Positions 49,301-57,362 of a stretch of 64,000 nt of DNA are shown piece by piece (the first letter of the stretch is position 1; the number at the start of each line of letters is the position of its first letter). The DNA lies in NCBI GenBank assembly GCA_902787185.1, contig CADAFP010000006.1, forward strand, positions 1 through 64,000, given 5' to 3'. Origin of the DNA: an uncultured Bacteroidales bacterium. GTDB lineage: Bacteria; Bacteroidota; Bacteroidia; Bacteroidales; Muribaculaceae. The translations under genes were made by a program, and so were the position numbers. The notes beneath the pieces were generated by a model. That model was not told the DNA's origin, ran no database searches, and saw only the letters and a program-made list of their open reading frames with translations.

Positions 49301-50501
49301 TAACAACCGCACGTTCTCGACCTATACCGACGGCAACCTGAATGAGCCGGTATTCCTCTATGGAGCACAGGTTACCCCGCTGCACGTCATCGAGCGTGAC
49401 TTCCCGACCAGCCAGACCGAGCAGATCACCGTGAGTGACCGTCTGATCGGTGTTTGGGCTGCAAAGAACATCCTCTGGGCCAAGGACCAGAACTATGCTT
49501 CGATCGACGCCACCAGCAAGCGCGATGACCAGCTGGACTACGTGAGGGAGAAAGCCAACTTCAAGAAGGCGAACAAGTCCTTCCAGTCTGACGAATGGGA
49601 GCAGAGCAACTGGGTTATGCTCGACTTCACCAACACGGGTGTTGATCCCAGCCAGTATGTTGGCTATGAGTTTGACAACAACTCGGTTGTTGGCTACTAT
49701 GTCGATGACAAGAACTACACGATCAAGCTGTTGCCTAACAGGCTTCCTGTAAAGGATAAGGCCATGCAAGGTTACCCGGGCTACAACAATGATCCTATCG
49801 ACATCGACGATGTTCACAACGTGAACCACTATGTGTCCAGCAACTTCTATGAGCCCAACCTCAACTGGGGCAGCAACAACGGCTTCTGGTATGAGGGCTC
49901 GTACAACGGACAGAGTCTCGACACTTGTATCTTCTTCATGAACCCGAAGATTTGTGAGATTGCTCAGGTTTGGGCCGTTTGGAACGCTGCTAAGAGTGAG
50001 TTTACCATCTATGAGCGTGAAGGCTCAGTCATCAACGGCTACGGTCTTGATGGTGCCTTTGCCATGAGCGAAGATCTGTGGCAATACAACCGTCGTGACA
50101 ACGCCAGCGACTTGACCGAGGAACAGGCCTACGGTTCTGTTCAGCAGTACCTCAAGGACGACGCTTACTACATGTTCCATGTGGCCATCATGAGGGATAA
50201 CTACAATTATGGCCACCGCAAGACTGCCAGCCAGCCTTCGGGCAAGCGTAATGCTTCAGCCATGGATTCTGACGCCAAGAGCAACTCCATCCAGGTTTAC
50301 CCGCTTGACCTCTCTGAGAAGAATGCCAAGGAGCCTCCCACGGGCATCCGTGAGATTCTTGACCTGAGCAGCAAGACTGTGGAGAGCGTACGCTACTACA
50401 ACATCCTGGGCATGGAGAGCAAAGAGCCGTTCGAGGGTATCAATATCATTGTCACCCGCTACACCGACGGCACGATCTCGAGCGCCAAGGTGCTGAGGTA
50501 A
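43350..50501 (+). CDS. Giant secreted multidomain protein, chitobiase-C repeats, T9SS-like tail
   Basis: 2383 residues. Signal peptide (1-20); a beta-rich N-terminal domain (about 22-145); chitobiase/beta-hexosaminidase C-terminal-type modules (IYYTTNGDEPTTSS at about 175; IYYTTDGSEPTTSS at about 1170; IYYTTDGSTPS at about 1255); OB-fold-like domains (ALTVAQGSQFTFTGSAVV at about 230 and a related one from about 1420); BACON-like or Ig-like modules (around 410 and 800). The last ~60 residues (ESVRYYNILGMESKEPF to SSAKVLR) resemble the C-terminal signal for type IX secretion or surface sorting. No catalytic domain is recognised. Probably a surface adhesin or matrix protein. It is the only gene of its unit. 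Confidence 0.85.
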   Translation: MKKLLTFFMVALLTFGVGWAAEVTFSASSDLGSVTTNGTTSTGDHVTKDGITVTSSNGVMGNGQNYRVYQNGTLTVASTAGNISKIEMTFTASGTSNNGPSKLSASGYTYSGYVGTWQGTAATTVVFNATAQARITQIVVTVDGGGTTTVDAPTISPESGDFLSSLQVSISHPDADHIYYTTNGDEPTTSSTEYSGSFTINQTTTVKAIAEKDGVTSTVASATYTKTGVANIAEALTVAQGSQFTFTGSAVVTYQTGRYVWIRDNSGSGLIYRKSGETSTLNNGDILDANWSATNTTYNSVPEFSNPTGVASSSNGGTVAPFDKTSTGVTSANVNEFVSFSNVTPAWDSDLGYSYVTINNNKVYFRNTFFSYINNGLVATSGNTYNIEGIVYTQNNQVFVYMTKVTAVSPTLTANPTSLTINDSGTGNTFTVEGSNLGGDNAGVTHTNSDFSISLSATTGDTYAGNNYQGFTPANGSLSGTVAMSYNGRDLSASDVVTIANNVASTTEAVDYVADLYIVTDNGVTNDWHFDGTYGEHMTYDNGVYTASFTAENPTTFILFARKLGDGVTWNTRYVFGPSSGGDWWLPASGNGNGTIDLNTSHPIRIQDAGTYIITINANAGTFTITKEVANEGDFVLVTDATDLEAGNEVIIVNSGTAGDTAARTMGERRANNYYGTGVTVSNTLKVTPTNDTQIFTLERGTGGFYFKTSDDLYLNSMGSGNNNNLQTKGKDANGTGTSLAVISIDSNNKASIVFQGSGSRQTLRYNANNGGASTNTDIFSCYQSATNQADVYIYQRTASVQEPEITVNPTSLDLVIPAGASSMSGTVTVTETNTSGTTSVSVDGDHFIASLNNGELNVTYDGTATQANPDQATITLTNGTATATVTVTGYKEPLTVTITPADGHTFQGSTVSGLIESNVTGATIEYSFDGINWQTYDPDEGFTATVSSVGGTVTVYARATFNGETANAQATYTRIAQSTTCTADIVFAPQTNNGEMSQWSTFITHIGEGLDYLSGGSVAKLWTNTAYNAMRFGSGSYTGELNLTLDLSKFEGGACKLTKVTINAARYGSDGDNCHLKVSTDVNTTGVTLPITNDQTAFADYVFNFDGSEITTLTIENTSTSNGRVYVHSITLEYSCGSTVEAPVITPASGTYYEGQTVEITAESGATIYYTTDGSEPTTSSAQYNGSFNVPYVAGGSTTVKAIAVVTEHDEEIISEVASETYEWGIPTVTINPGTHNTNATSVTVTLTGNPDGATIYYTTDGSTPSAQNGTEYDGPFSVDLDEIGDEVTVKAIAVYNGQGGTVASATYTRVEKMIEVNTPFFSPLQNNTYYGNQTLVIGCTTPNAEIYYEIIEASGSTAPNANSVPDPTKSSNFYEGTPYQMTVGNSYYVKAIAYIGNYVSTIAEGWYTIEAAPTTQYTYATLKDFNDNCPTGVTAHLLNPVQVVYHSTYTNNGEFAEFCYLRDNTDYACVYFGKRDNNGYTIFNMGDWIDGSQIAGVTNIWERNFHIQLGTGDHEVTSWPSQAIGWSEILPEDMTNDVIIAGTADGDNVWGHYVHLRNTRLSGVTDYSDNDPKHTGLINDGTANAQYYDKFYRWSAGTCSYNGHNDQINCLGDYDQDFFTTKQNAGATFDVYGVIDYYSLYTPPFEVCPIDFLWTYKPVINPTTTTSYVPVTVDITATQPEWAAEDVVIYYKTDDMEEWAVYTEPITVNSTTTVQAYAEVLAEKTDGTNYNDYVRSEIVTETYTIEGIEDPTISPESCIIPVVTGLETQIVTITDHNDPESGAVTTYTVNGVEYTIEAGQSVNITVSETTTVTAVSSIVKDGHTMYSNEASETYTFARSNGIEYNLLKTAPVVGNIYVIVSKAANMGMSNTQNDANRGAVGVLFKENTNKETVYGNDDIAQFVLEQVSENRYYFKSLTGDGGYLCVETNEFANLVTTPTHDASGYDVATVTIGGNNSNVDLSYPATITFTYEGKVRTMRYYANNRTFSTYTDGNLNEPVFLYGAQVTPLHVIERDFPTSQTEQITVSDRLIGVWAAKNILWAKDQNYASIDATSKRDDQLDYVREKANFKKANKSFQSDEWEQSNWVMLDFTNTGVDPSQYVGYEFDNNSVVGYYVDDKNYTIKLLPNRLPVKDKAMQGYPGYNNDPIDIDDVHNVNHYVSSNFYEPNLNWGSNNGFWYEGSYNGQSLDTCIFFMNPKICEIAQVWAVWNAAKSEFTIYEREGSVINGYGLDGAFAMSEDLWQYNRRDNASDLTEEQAYGSVQQYLKDDAYYMFHVAIMRDNYNYGHRKTASQPSGKRNASAMDSDAKSNSIQVYPLDLSEKNAKEPPTGIREILDLSSKTVESVRYYNILGMESKEPFEGINIIVTRYTDGTISSAKVLR

Positions 50502-50533
50502 TCCATTAGCTTTAAGCTACAATTAGTGATAAT

Positions 50534-50571
50534 CAGGCACCTGCCGCAAATTGGCAGGTGCCTGCTTTTTT
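50534..50571 (+). terminator. Terminator of the giant gene
   Basis: Perfect 12-bp stem CAGGCACCTGCC/GGCAGGTGCCTG (50534-50545, 50553-50564) and a run of six T. Confidence 0.93.
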
Positions 50572-50588
50572 ATTGGTGCTGCCGCACA

Positions 50589-50612
50589 CTAGGGCCTCGC
50601 CTTGGCGTGGCC
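50589..50612 (+). repeat. REP-like repeat, fourth copy
   Basis: TAGGGCCTCGCCTTGGCGTG then GCCG, the same unit as at 42855 and the inverse of 42904. Confidence 0.75.
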
Positions 50613-50795
50613 GAGGGTGGGTCATTATTCAACGGCAAGAACGGCGATGTGCCATAATTCGGACTTTGTAATATAACCGTGCTAACGCACAGGAAAACCT
50701 GTGCAAACTGAAGGCAAACGAGCTTGCTCGATTTGCTGAAGTGCCGCCAAGCTTCGGAAAATTAGTCAAATTTATAAATTAAAATTTAAATCTTT

Positions 50796-51073
50796 AGTGT
50801 CCAGGGAAAATGCATCAAAGTTGTTAGCGGTTCGGAGAACCGATTTCATTGGGAAAGACCATGCAAGAACCTCTTCGAGGTTCGCAGCTTGATCCCTGAA
50901 CGGGTTGGGAACGTGCCTCGAAGAGGAACTTTATGACTTTCAGGCATTTTGCTATGGCTGAAGTTCGTCTTCGACGCACTTGACAGTCATCAGGCCCCAT
51001 TATGGGAAACAGCAGTTGATAATCTTATTTACAATGCTTTGATGGCGTGTGCGCATTTTTTACCGGACACCCT
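50796..51073. mobile_element. Possible MITE or internally deleted insertion sequence
   Basis: A 278-bp stretch with imperfect terminal inverted repeats, left AGTGTCCAGGGAAAATGC and right (reversed) AGGGTGTCCGGTAAAAAATGC. Inside lies another inverted pair (AACCTCTTCGAGG and CCTCGAAGAGG). No transposase reading frame remains. The ends recall IS4-like elements of Bacteroidota, but no clear target duplication is seen. The rest of the 50502-51261 gap has two terminators and a REP unit only. Confidence 0.5.
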
Positions 51074-51181
51074 AATTATTTAATTTATTTCCCGCTGGGC
51101 GGGCGGTTATGTTGAACATAGTTGATTGATGACACACCGCCCTACCACACCCCAACCCATGACATACCGTCTTGACACATC

Positions 51182-51213
51182 AAGGGCCGCACGGGTTGAA
51201 GCGTGCGGCCCTT
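51182..51213. terminator. Hairpin after the SusC operon
   Basis: AAGGGCCGCACG (51182-51193) with CGTGCGGCCCTT (51202-51213), a perfect 12-bp stem. It lies downstream of the minus-strand operon; the T-run is weak on both strands. Confidence 0.65.
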
Positions 51214-51261
51214 GGCCTTTATTGGTTCAGGTCATCGACGGGATGACCTTTTCGGGATCGA

Positions 51262-51804
51262 TTACTCGTCGGCAGCAAAGCCAGTGTAGCGGTAACCGCT
51301 TACCTTGTAAACAGTACCAGCCGGCAGATAATTTGCCAAGATGTAATCATCGCTGAAGCTGACAAAGTACTCGATATAGTCGGCCTTCATTCCGCTGGGT
51401 GTCATAGCTCCGTCCTTAACGATCTTACCGCCAGTGATCGAAACTGTAGCGCCACCATAGTCGCTGGGACCGAACAGGTTCTCGCCATCAGAAGTGCTGA
51501 AGGTAAGGTTAGCGGGATCAACTTTTACTTCCACCTGATAGGGGAAATAGTAGCACATTTCGTCAATGATAAACATCTTGTCGCTCACATTGGCAGCAGT
51601 GTTGCATGTGAGGATGTTATAAACGCCATCTCCGAAGACATCGGGATCGAGGACTTCGCCGTCAGCATCAAGCGCTGCAACAGAGATGTGCCACTCGCCG
51701 GCGGTCTCGACGGTTGCAGTGTTCTCAATCTCCTCTTTCTCGCATGATGTGAATGCCACCAGCACACCCACCAGCATCAGTATTGAATATAATGTCTTTT
51801 TCAT
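51262..51804 (-). CDS. Putative lipid-binding (calycin-like) lipoprotein of the PUL
   Basis: 180 residues from ATG 51804. Lipobox at FTSC (about Cys20). The rest is a beta-rich barrel beginning AGEWHISVAALDADGEV, the start typical of the Bacteroidota Lipid_bd (PF12888-type) lipoproteins that often close SusCD operons. Ends with YKVSGYRYTGF. It is the last of four genes transcribed together and is probably held at the cell surface near the SusCD complex. Ligand unknown. Confidence 0.72.
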   Translation of the reverse strand: MKKTLYSILMLVGVLVAFTSCEKEEIENTATVETAGEWHISVAALDADGEVLDPDVFGDGVYNILTCNTAANVSDKMFIIDEMCYYFPYQVEVKVDPANLTFSTSDGENLFGPSDYGGATVSITGGKIVKDGAMTPSGMKADYIEYFVSFSDDYILANYLPAGTVYKVSGYRYTGFAADE

Positions 51805-51833
51805 AATCATATTCTCAATTAAAGGGTTCCTAA

Positions 51834-52613
51834 TTAATCTGAAACACGATTCAAAACAATTCTCATCGTGACTGCTCCTTCAGCGTAGGATGCGAAGTAG
51901 CTGATGACACCACTCTCTTCATCAAATGATGCATCATCAATATAGTCGAGGGCATCGCCCCATGCATCGATGTGACTGCTGATCAAGTCTATGTTGCCTT
52001 CGTTGTCAAGACTCACATAGCCTGTCATGCATCCCAATGCACTACCGTATTGAGCGCGGAATCCACGAACTTGGTCATACCAACCACCTAAGAGGTCGTT
52101 TACTGAGTAGAAGCCGGGAGCGAGCTTAGTAAACTTGATGCCCGTGCACTGACTTGTGTAGCCATAGTTAGCAGCATAAGCCGAGAAAGGATTCTGTGCA
52201 GCGCCATACAGCGAAGCACTCATATCGGTCTCATAGGTGCCACCCATATCTAACGTCACCTCGGGGTCACAAACGCAAATCGTCCTTGTCACTGATGCCA
52301 TATAGCCATCGGTGCCAGCAGCCGAATAAGTGACATAGTAGAAGCCCATCGTGTTGGGATCCACCTCGTCGACACCAGTGACAATGATCTTATCAGTAAC
52401 ATCTATAGAATTACCGGTATTCTTGTCAAAAAGAACCCCTGTGCATCCAGGGTCAACAAATGCAGTACCCACAGGGACAATCATAAACTCGTCCCCTACC
52501 ATCTTAAGGTCAGGATAATAGGTGATGTCGGTCAATCCCTCGGTATCCTTATCACACGAGGCTAACGACAGAGCCACCAAGGCACCTATTGCTAAATATT
52601 TAAAAATCTTCAT
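51834..52613 (-). CDS. DUF5012 / BT_2262-like surface lipoprotein
   Basis: 259 residues. Lipobox LASC (about Cys20). Residues about 30-115 form an Ig-like DUF5012 module (GDEFMIVPVGTAFVDPGC, then TVTRTICVCD) and residues about 120-259 a beta-rich C-terminal domain (GGTYETDMSASLYG, AQYGSALGCMTGYVSL). In Bacteroidales such proteins take the place of SusE/F-type surface glycan-binding proteins beside SusCD. Third gene of the operon, 38 bases after susD. Confidence 0.78.
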   Translation of the reverse strand: MKIFKYLAIGALVALSLASCDKDTEGLTDITYYPDLKMVGDEFMIVPVGTAFVDPGCTGVLFDKNTGNSIDVTDKIIVTGVDEVDPNTMGFYYVTYSAAGTDGYMASVTRTICVCDPEVTLDMGGTYETDMSASLYGAAQNPFSAYAANYGYTSQCTGIKFTKLAPGFYSVNDLLGGWYDQVRGFRAQYGSALGCMTGYVSLDNEGNIDLISSHIDAWGDALDYIDDASFDEESGVISYFASYAEGAVTMRIVLNRVSD

Positions 52614-52651
52614 AATCTTATTTTTCTTTTTAAGAATTAACCATTTTAGCG

Positions 52652-54130
52652 TTACTTAGCCCAGAATACAGGAGCGCTATCACCAGGATATGCGGGCGAG
52701 TTCTGGTTGCGGTTAGCCGATGATTCAGCATAGGGGAAACGCTGCAGAATTGTAGTTACCGAGGTATTGCAATCGATAGGCTTATACAACGTGCCGGGGA
52801 CATAAATGTCAGGATTGTAAGCATCGCTCGCCACATTGTAAATCTGAGCACCGGTAACGCTGCCCATAGCGGGATAACCCAGACGACGCAACTCGCACCA
52901 GCTCTCAAAGCTGTTGTAACCCGAGAGGTCAATCCACTTCTGGATACCGATGGTACGCTTGTAGTTGTTCACGTCAAGGGGATAGGCAATGAGAGCTGCA
53001 TCAGCGCCAGTCACGCCAGCGTTGGCAAACGAAGCCTCAATAGCCTTGCGGTAGTAAGCCTGCGCCTGACCGGCATTGCCGTTCTTGGCATAGTACTCAG
53101 CGATGTAGAAGTTCACATCCGAGGTACTGATCAGGACAACGGGGTCATCATAGTGGGCGTTGGGACGGCACCAGTAGCTTGACTTATACTGATTGGTGGT
53201 GCTGAAGTTGGTGCCGCTGACGCTACCCTGATACTCACCATCGCTGTTGGGATTGAAGTAGGCCTGCAATCGGGCGTCGCCATAGGCGTCCATGGTCTTG
53301 AGCAATGCAAGGTTCAGAACGATGTTCTGCTGCGATGCGCCATAGCTGGCAAAAGCATCCTCCATGAAGAAGGGGTTAGCGTGTCCGGCCTCGTTGCTCC
53401 AGCAATCGGCAAACTCGACGTTGCTGGTGGGGAAGTTACCCTCGGCAATGAGTGCGCCAATCTGGGCATTCACGTCCTTAACACCGCTCTCACGGGTGAG
53501 GATGCGGAGCTTCAGGGCGTTGGCAAACTGGATCCAACTTGCTGCACTGGCATTGGGGAACAAGAGGCTCGTGGCCACCTGGTCGGTAGCGCTGGCCTTG
53601 GCCAGTGCCTCGTCGAGTTCGGCAAGAATGCCGTCATAGATCACCTGGCCATCATCATACTCGGGAGTGAGATAGTCCAGATTCTGAGCCTGGGTGTAAG
53701 GCACCTCACCATAGCAGTCCACGAGCACCTGATAGGTGAAGGCGCGCAGTGTGGTGGCAGCCAGATAAGTGCCCCAATCCTCCTCGGCCTCGGCCAACTG
53801 GCGGATGGTCTTGATGTTGTTCAGCACACGGGTGTTGAGCTGCGTGTAGGTGCTACTCGAGCGCGTGGGACTCATCTTGAACTGGCTATAGTCCAGATAG
53901 TTGCTGGTACCAAAGTACTGTGCATAGTGCTGGGTGAAATAGCCACTCACAGTGCGCAGGAAGTCACCATAGCTGTGAGCGATATTGAGCTCAGCGGCAG
54001 GCAGCATCATGCTGGAAGTCATATTCTCCTGAGAGGGAGAGTTGGGATCCTGGTTGATGTCCAGATAATCATCACAGGACGTCAGTGACAATCCAAGAAC
54101 CAGAAGACTTGCAAAAAATATCTTTTTCAT
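52652..54130 (-). CDS. SusD/RagB-like nutrient-binding lipoprotein (SusD-like_2 group)
   Basis: 492 residues from ATG 54130. Lipobox LTSC, followed by DDYLDINQDPNSPS, the signature of the SusD-like_2 group. The helical TPR-like body runs through LGTYLAATTLRAFTYQVLVDCYGEVPYTQA and ends with VQRFPYAESSANRNQ-type residues. SusD binds oligosaccharides (or peptides) on the cell surface and closes over its SusC channel. It lies 22 bases after the susC gene, so the two form one complex. Confidence 0.93.
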   Translation of the reverse strand: MKKIFFASLLVLGLSLTSCDDYLDINQDPNSPSQENMTSSMMLPAAELNIAHSYGDFLRTVSGYFTQHYAQYFGTSNYLDYSQFKMSPTRSSSTYTQLNTRVLNNIKTIRQLAEAEEDWGTYLAATTLRAFTYQVLVDCYGEVPYTQAQNLDYLTPEYDDGQVIYDGILAELDEALAKASATDQVATSLLFPNASAASWIQFANALKLRILTRESGVKDVNAQIGALIAEGNFPTSNVEFADCWSNEAGHANPFFMEDAFASYGASQQNIVLNLALLKTMDAYGDARLQAYFNPNSDGEYQGSVSGTNFSTTNQYKSSYWCRPNAHYDDPVVLISTSDVNFYIAEYYAKNGNAGQAQAYYRKAIEASFANAGVTGADAALIAYPLDVNNYKRTIGIQKWIDLSGYNSFESWCELRRLGYPAMGSVTGAQIYNVASDAYNPDIYVPGTLYKPIDCNTSVTTILQRFPYAESSANRNQNSPAYPGDSAPVFWAK

Positions 54131-54152
54131 AATCTTTCTCCTCATTAATTAA

Positions 54153-57100
54153 TTAGTACTTAATGGTCAGGTTCAAACCATAAACGCGGCACGACGGGTT
54201 GGAGTAGAGCTCACCGAAGTTACCAGCGAGGTCGGTACCGGTAGTCGTGGTCTCGGGATCAACGTAGTAGTTGTCCTTAGCAGTCCATACGAACAGGTTG
54301 TTACCGAATACGGTCAGAGCGACATTGCTCAGCTTGGCAGCGTTAACCCACTTCTTGGGCAGTTCCCAAGTGAGGCTCAGGTTGCGCAGCTTGGTGAACG
54401 TGCGGTCAAGCAGATAGGCCTCGCCGCCGTGACCCCAACCATAATCGTTGAAGTAGTCCTGATAGCTGCTATTGGTAACATAGATGGGCGTGGTGTTCTC
54501 ACTATAAGTGCCATCACCATTAGCAACAACACTGTTGGGGATGATGAACGGACGACGCTGGTTGTAGCTCGTCACGATGCCGTTACCGGTAAACTGCATC
54601 AAGTTCTTGGTGCGGGAGAACATGTGGCCACCATAGCGGATATCCAGAGCTGCGCTCAGCGTGAAGCCATAAGCGCTGATCGAGGTGGTGACACCACCAG
54701 TCCACTTATTGTTCATGTCCTTGCCAGTGTCCAAAACCTCGGTGCTGAGCACGGGCTGGCCTGCTGAATCCACAACGGGATGAACGATGCCCTCGTCATC
54801 GGTATAGGTCTCGGTCAGATAGGTGTAGTAGGAACCCATGGGCTTGCCTTCCTCGGCATACATGTAAACAGCATCGTTACCAGCCGAGAAGCTATAGATG
54901 GTCACCTTGCCACCCTCAAGGCTCTCGGGCATCGAGAGCACCTTGTTGCGGTTGATGGCAATGTTGAAGCCCAGATCCCAACGGAAGTTGTTCAGCAGCA
55001 CGGGGGTCGTGTTAACGAGCAACTCGATACCACGGTTGCGCACCTTACCGAAGTTGGTCACAACGCTGGTATAACCGGTTGCCGGGTCAACGGGCAGGGT
55101 AAAGATCTGGTCCTTGGTGGTACGGGTATAATAGGTAGCGTCGATGCCCAAGCGGCTGTTGAAGAACTGGAGGTTCAAACCAGCCTCAAACTCGGTCGTC
55201 ATCTCAGGCTTCAGATTGCTGGAACCAGCGGTGGTCGATGCCTGGAATGCGTTGATACCGTTGAACGGGAACGTCAGGTCGGTGCCGCTGTAGTAACCGT
55301 AGGCGAAACCTTGAACGAAGCGCGGGTTAACCATGTAGGGATCGGCGTCGTTACCGGTGCGACCGTAAGCCAGACGGGCCTTACCGAAGTTCAGGATGCT
55401 ATTCTGGGGAATCAAGCGGGTGAAAATCCAGCTCAAGGTTGCGCCAGGATAGAAGAAGCTGTTGGCATTGATGGGCAGGGTGGATGACCACTCGTTGCGG
55501 CCCGTGAGGTTCAGGAACAGCATGTCGTCCCAACCCAGGGTGATATCACCGAACAGGGCCACCTGGCGGCGCTTGGTCTGCGACTCGCTAATAGTGGTCT
55601 TGGTGGCACCGTTACTCAGATCCCAGAAACCGGTCTCGAAGGTCAGACCGTTGGTCTGGCCCACCATCGAGGTGTAATAACGCTCATTGAGGTTCACACC
55701 TGCAATAGCGGCCAAGCTCAACTTGTTGTCAATGAAGTTTCTTGTATAGTCAGCCAGGAAGTCGTGGTTCAACTCATAGCGGCGGCCATAAGCCGAATAC
55801 ACATAGCCCTCCTGATTCATGTGGCTGGGAGCGTAGCCAAAGTCATCGTTGATGAGAGCATCATCAAGGGCAATTTCGGGCTCACCGATCTTGCGGTCAA
55901 AGTCGGTGTAGTCAAAGCCGAAGCGGTAGGTGAAGGTCAGGTCATTGATCGGAGAGATGTCGGCCTGGATCTTGCCATGCATCTGCTTGGAGTCAACGTG
56001 GTTGTAGTTGTTCTCGATAGCCCAGTAGGGGTTGGTGATGCCGTAGGGGGTGAAGTAAGCCTCGGGGGTAAAGAACGCACTGCTGGTGTTCTTCATATCC
56101 ACGATGTTCACGTCACGAGGCATCTCCAGCAGACCGTCGATCATTGACGTACCCTGATAGCTTCCCACCATGTCGTTCTCAGACTTAGCGTAGCTGACAC
56201 TTGAGGTGAGTTTCAACCAATCGGTGGCCTCAAATCCGCTACGGAAGTCGAAGGTGTGACGGGTGTAGGTATCCTTGTCATAAGGGAGGATACCATCATC
56301 GCCCAGGTAGTTATAGGACAGGTAATAATTCACCTTCTTGTCATTGGAAACGCCGCTGAAAGCTACACTGTGGTTGTGTGACCAACCAATGTCGAAGAAG
56401 TCGCGAACGTTGTTCTTCTTGGCAATGTAGTCGTGAATCAGCTGCTGATGGTTCCAGATGGGACCATAAATCTGGCGGCTGCCGTCAAGGGCGGGACCCC
56501 ACGAACCGTTCTCAATGAAGGTCTGGGTACCGTTCCAACCCTGGCCCCAACCGTTCTGCATCTTGGGCAGCAGTGAGATCTGGCGGGCCTGGAGGCTACC
56601 GTTGTACTCAATCGAGAAGTTCTTGCCTTCACCCATGGCACCCTGCTTGGTGGTCACGATGATGACACCGTTGGCGGCACGGCTACCATACAATGCGGTA
56701 GCGGCGGCGCCCTTCAGCACGGTCATGCTCTGGATGTCGTTGGGCGAGATGCTGGCGATACCACCGGCGGCCTGGGCGTGACCCTGACCGGTCAGCGTAG
56801 TGCTCTGCAAGGGCACACCGTCAACAACGTACAGCGGCTGGTTGCTACCGTTGATGGAGCTGAAACCACGGATGATAACCGAGTTAGCAGCACCGGGGTC
56901 GCTTGAGGTGTTCTGCACCTGCAGACCGGCCACCTTACCGCTCAGCGAACTCATCGCCTCACCGGTGTGTGCTCCGGTAATGTCCTCGGCCTTCACCTGT
57001 TGGGCGGCATAACCGAGCGACTTCTGCTTACGGGTAATACCCATGGCGGTGACTACCACCTCTTCGAGGGTGGTGTTGTCCTCCTCGAGGGCTACCGTTA

Positions 57101-57362
57101 AATAACTCTTGACGCCAACGACCTGGGACTTGTAGCCCACGCAGCTAATCTTGAGCTGCGTGACATTGTCGTTGACAGTCACTGTAAATTCACCATTAAG
57201 GTCGGTGGCAGTACCCTGCGATGAGCCGACAGCCTGAACGGTGGCACCGATCAGCGGTTCATTGTCAACAGCACTGACGACTTTACCATTAATGGTCTTG
57301 TTGGCCCATGCACTCATCGTGATGAGGCATATAGCCATCAGAGTTGATAAAAGTCTCTTCAT
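54153..57362 (-). CDS. SusC/RagA TonB-dependent transporter, first pair
   Basis: 1069 residues: signal peptide, N-terminal carboxypeptidase-D-like domain (about 23-100, IGATVQAVGSSQGTATD), TonB box region (EEVVVTAMGI), plug domain (about 115-230, with GAAATALYGSRAANGVIIVTT), then the 22-stranded barrel ending YGLNLTIKY. It imports oligomers across the outer membrane with energy from TonB. Operon: SusC, SusD, DUF5012 and lipid-binding protein. A promoter at 57958 leaves a leader of almost 600 nt. Confidence 0.95.
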   Translation of the reverse strand: MKRLLSTLMAICLITMSAWANKTINGKVVSAVDNEPLIGATVQAVGSSQGTATDLNGEFTVTVNDNVTQLKISCVGYKSQVVGVKSYLTVALEEDNTTLEEVVVTAMGITRKQKSLGYAAQQVKAEDITGAHTGEAMSSLSGKVAGLQVQNTSSDPGAANSVIIRGFSSINGSNQPLYVVDGVPLQSTTLTGQGHAQAAGGIASISPNDIQSMTVLKGAAATALYGSRAANGVIIVTTKQGAMGEGKNFSIEYNGSLQARQISLLPKMQNGWGQGWNGTQTFIENGSWGPALDGSRQIYGPIWNHQQLIHDYIAKKNNVRDFFDIGWSHNHSVAFSGVSNDKKVNYYLSYNYLGDDGILPYDKDTYTRHTFDFRSGFEATDWLKLTSSVSYAKSENDMVGSYQGTSMIDGLLEMPRDVNIVDMKNTSSAFFTPEAYFTPYGITNPYWAIENNYNHVDSKQMHGKIQADISPINDLTFTYRFGFDYTDFDRKIGEPEIALDDALINDDFGYAPSHMNQEGYVYSAYGRRYELNHDFLADYTRNFIDNKLSLAAIAGVNLNERYYTSMVGQTNGLTFETGFWDLSNGATKTTISESQTKRRQVALFGDITLGWDDMLFLNLTGRNEWSSTLPINANSFFYPGATLSWIFTRLIPQNSILNFGKARLAYGRTGNDADPYMVNPRFVQGFAYGYYSGTDLTFPFNGINAFQASTTAGSSNLKPEMTTEFEAGLNLQFFNSRLGIDATYYTRTTKDQIFTLPVDPATGYTSVVTNFGKVRNRGIELLVNTTPVLLNNFRWDLGFNIAINRNKVLSMPESLEGGKVTIYSFSAGNDAVYMYAEEGKPMGSYYTYLTETYTDDEGIVHPVVDSAGQPVLSTEVLDTGKDMNNKWTGGVTTSISAYGFTLSAALDIRYGGHMFSRTKNLMQFTGNGIVTSYNQRRPFIIPNSVVANGDGTYSENTTPIYVTNSSYQDYFNDYGWGHGGEAYLLDRTFTKLRNLSLTWELPKKWVNAAKLSNVALTVFGNNLFVWTAKDNYYVDPETTTTGTDLAGNFGELYSNPSCRVYGLNLTIKY

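Noticed and set aside
47265-49829. 854-codon open frame on the minus strand inside the giant gene
   Set aside because: It is antisense to a well-supported protein, starts without a promoter, and its sequence is the low-complexity product of reading Thr/Val/Asn-rich repeats backwards.
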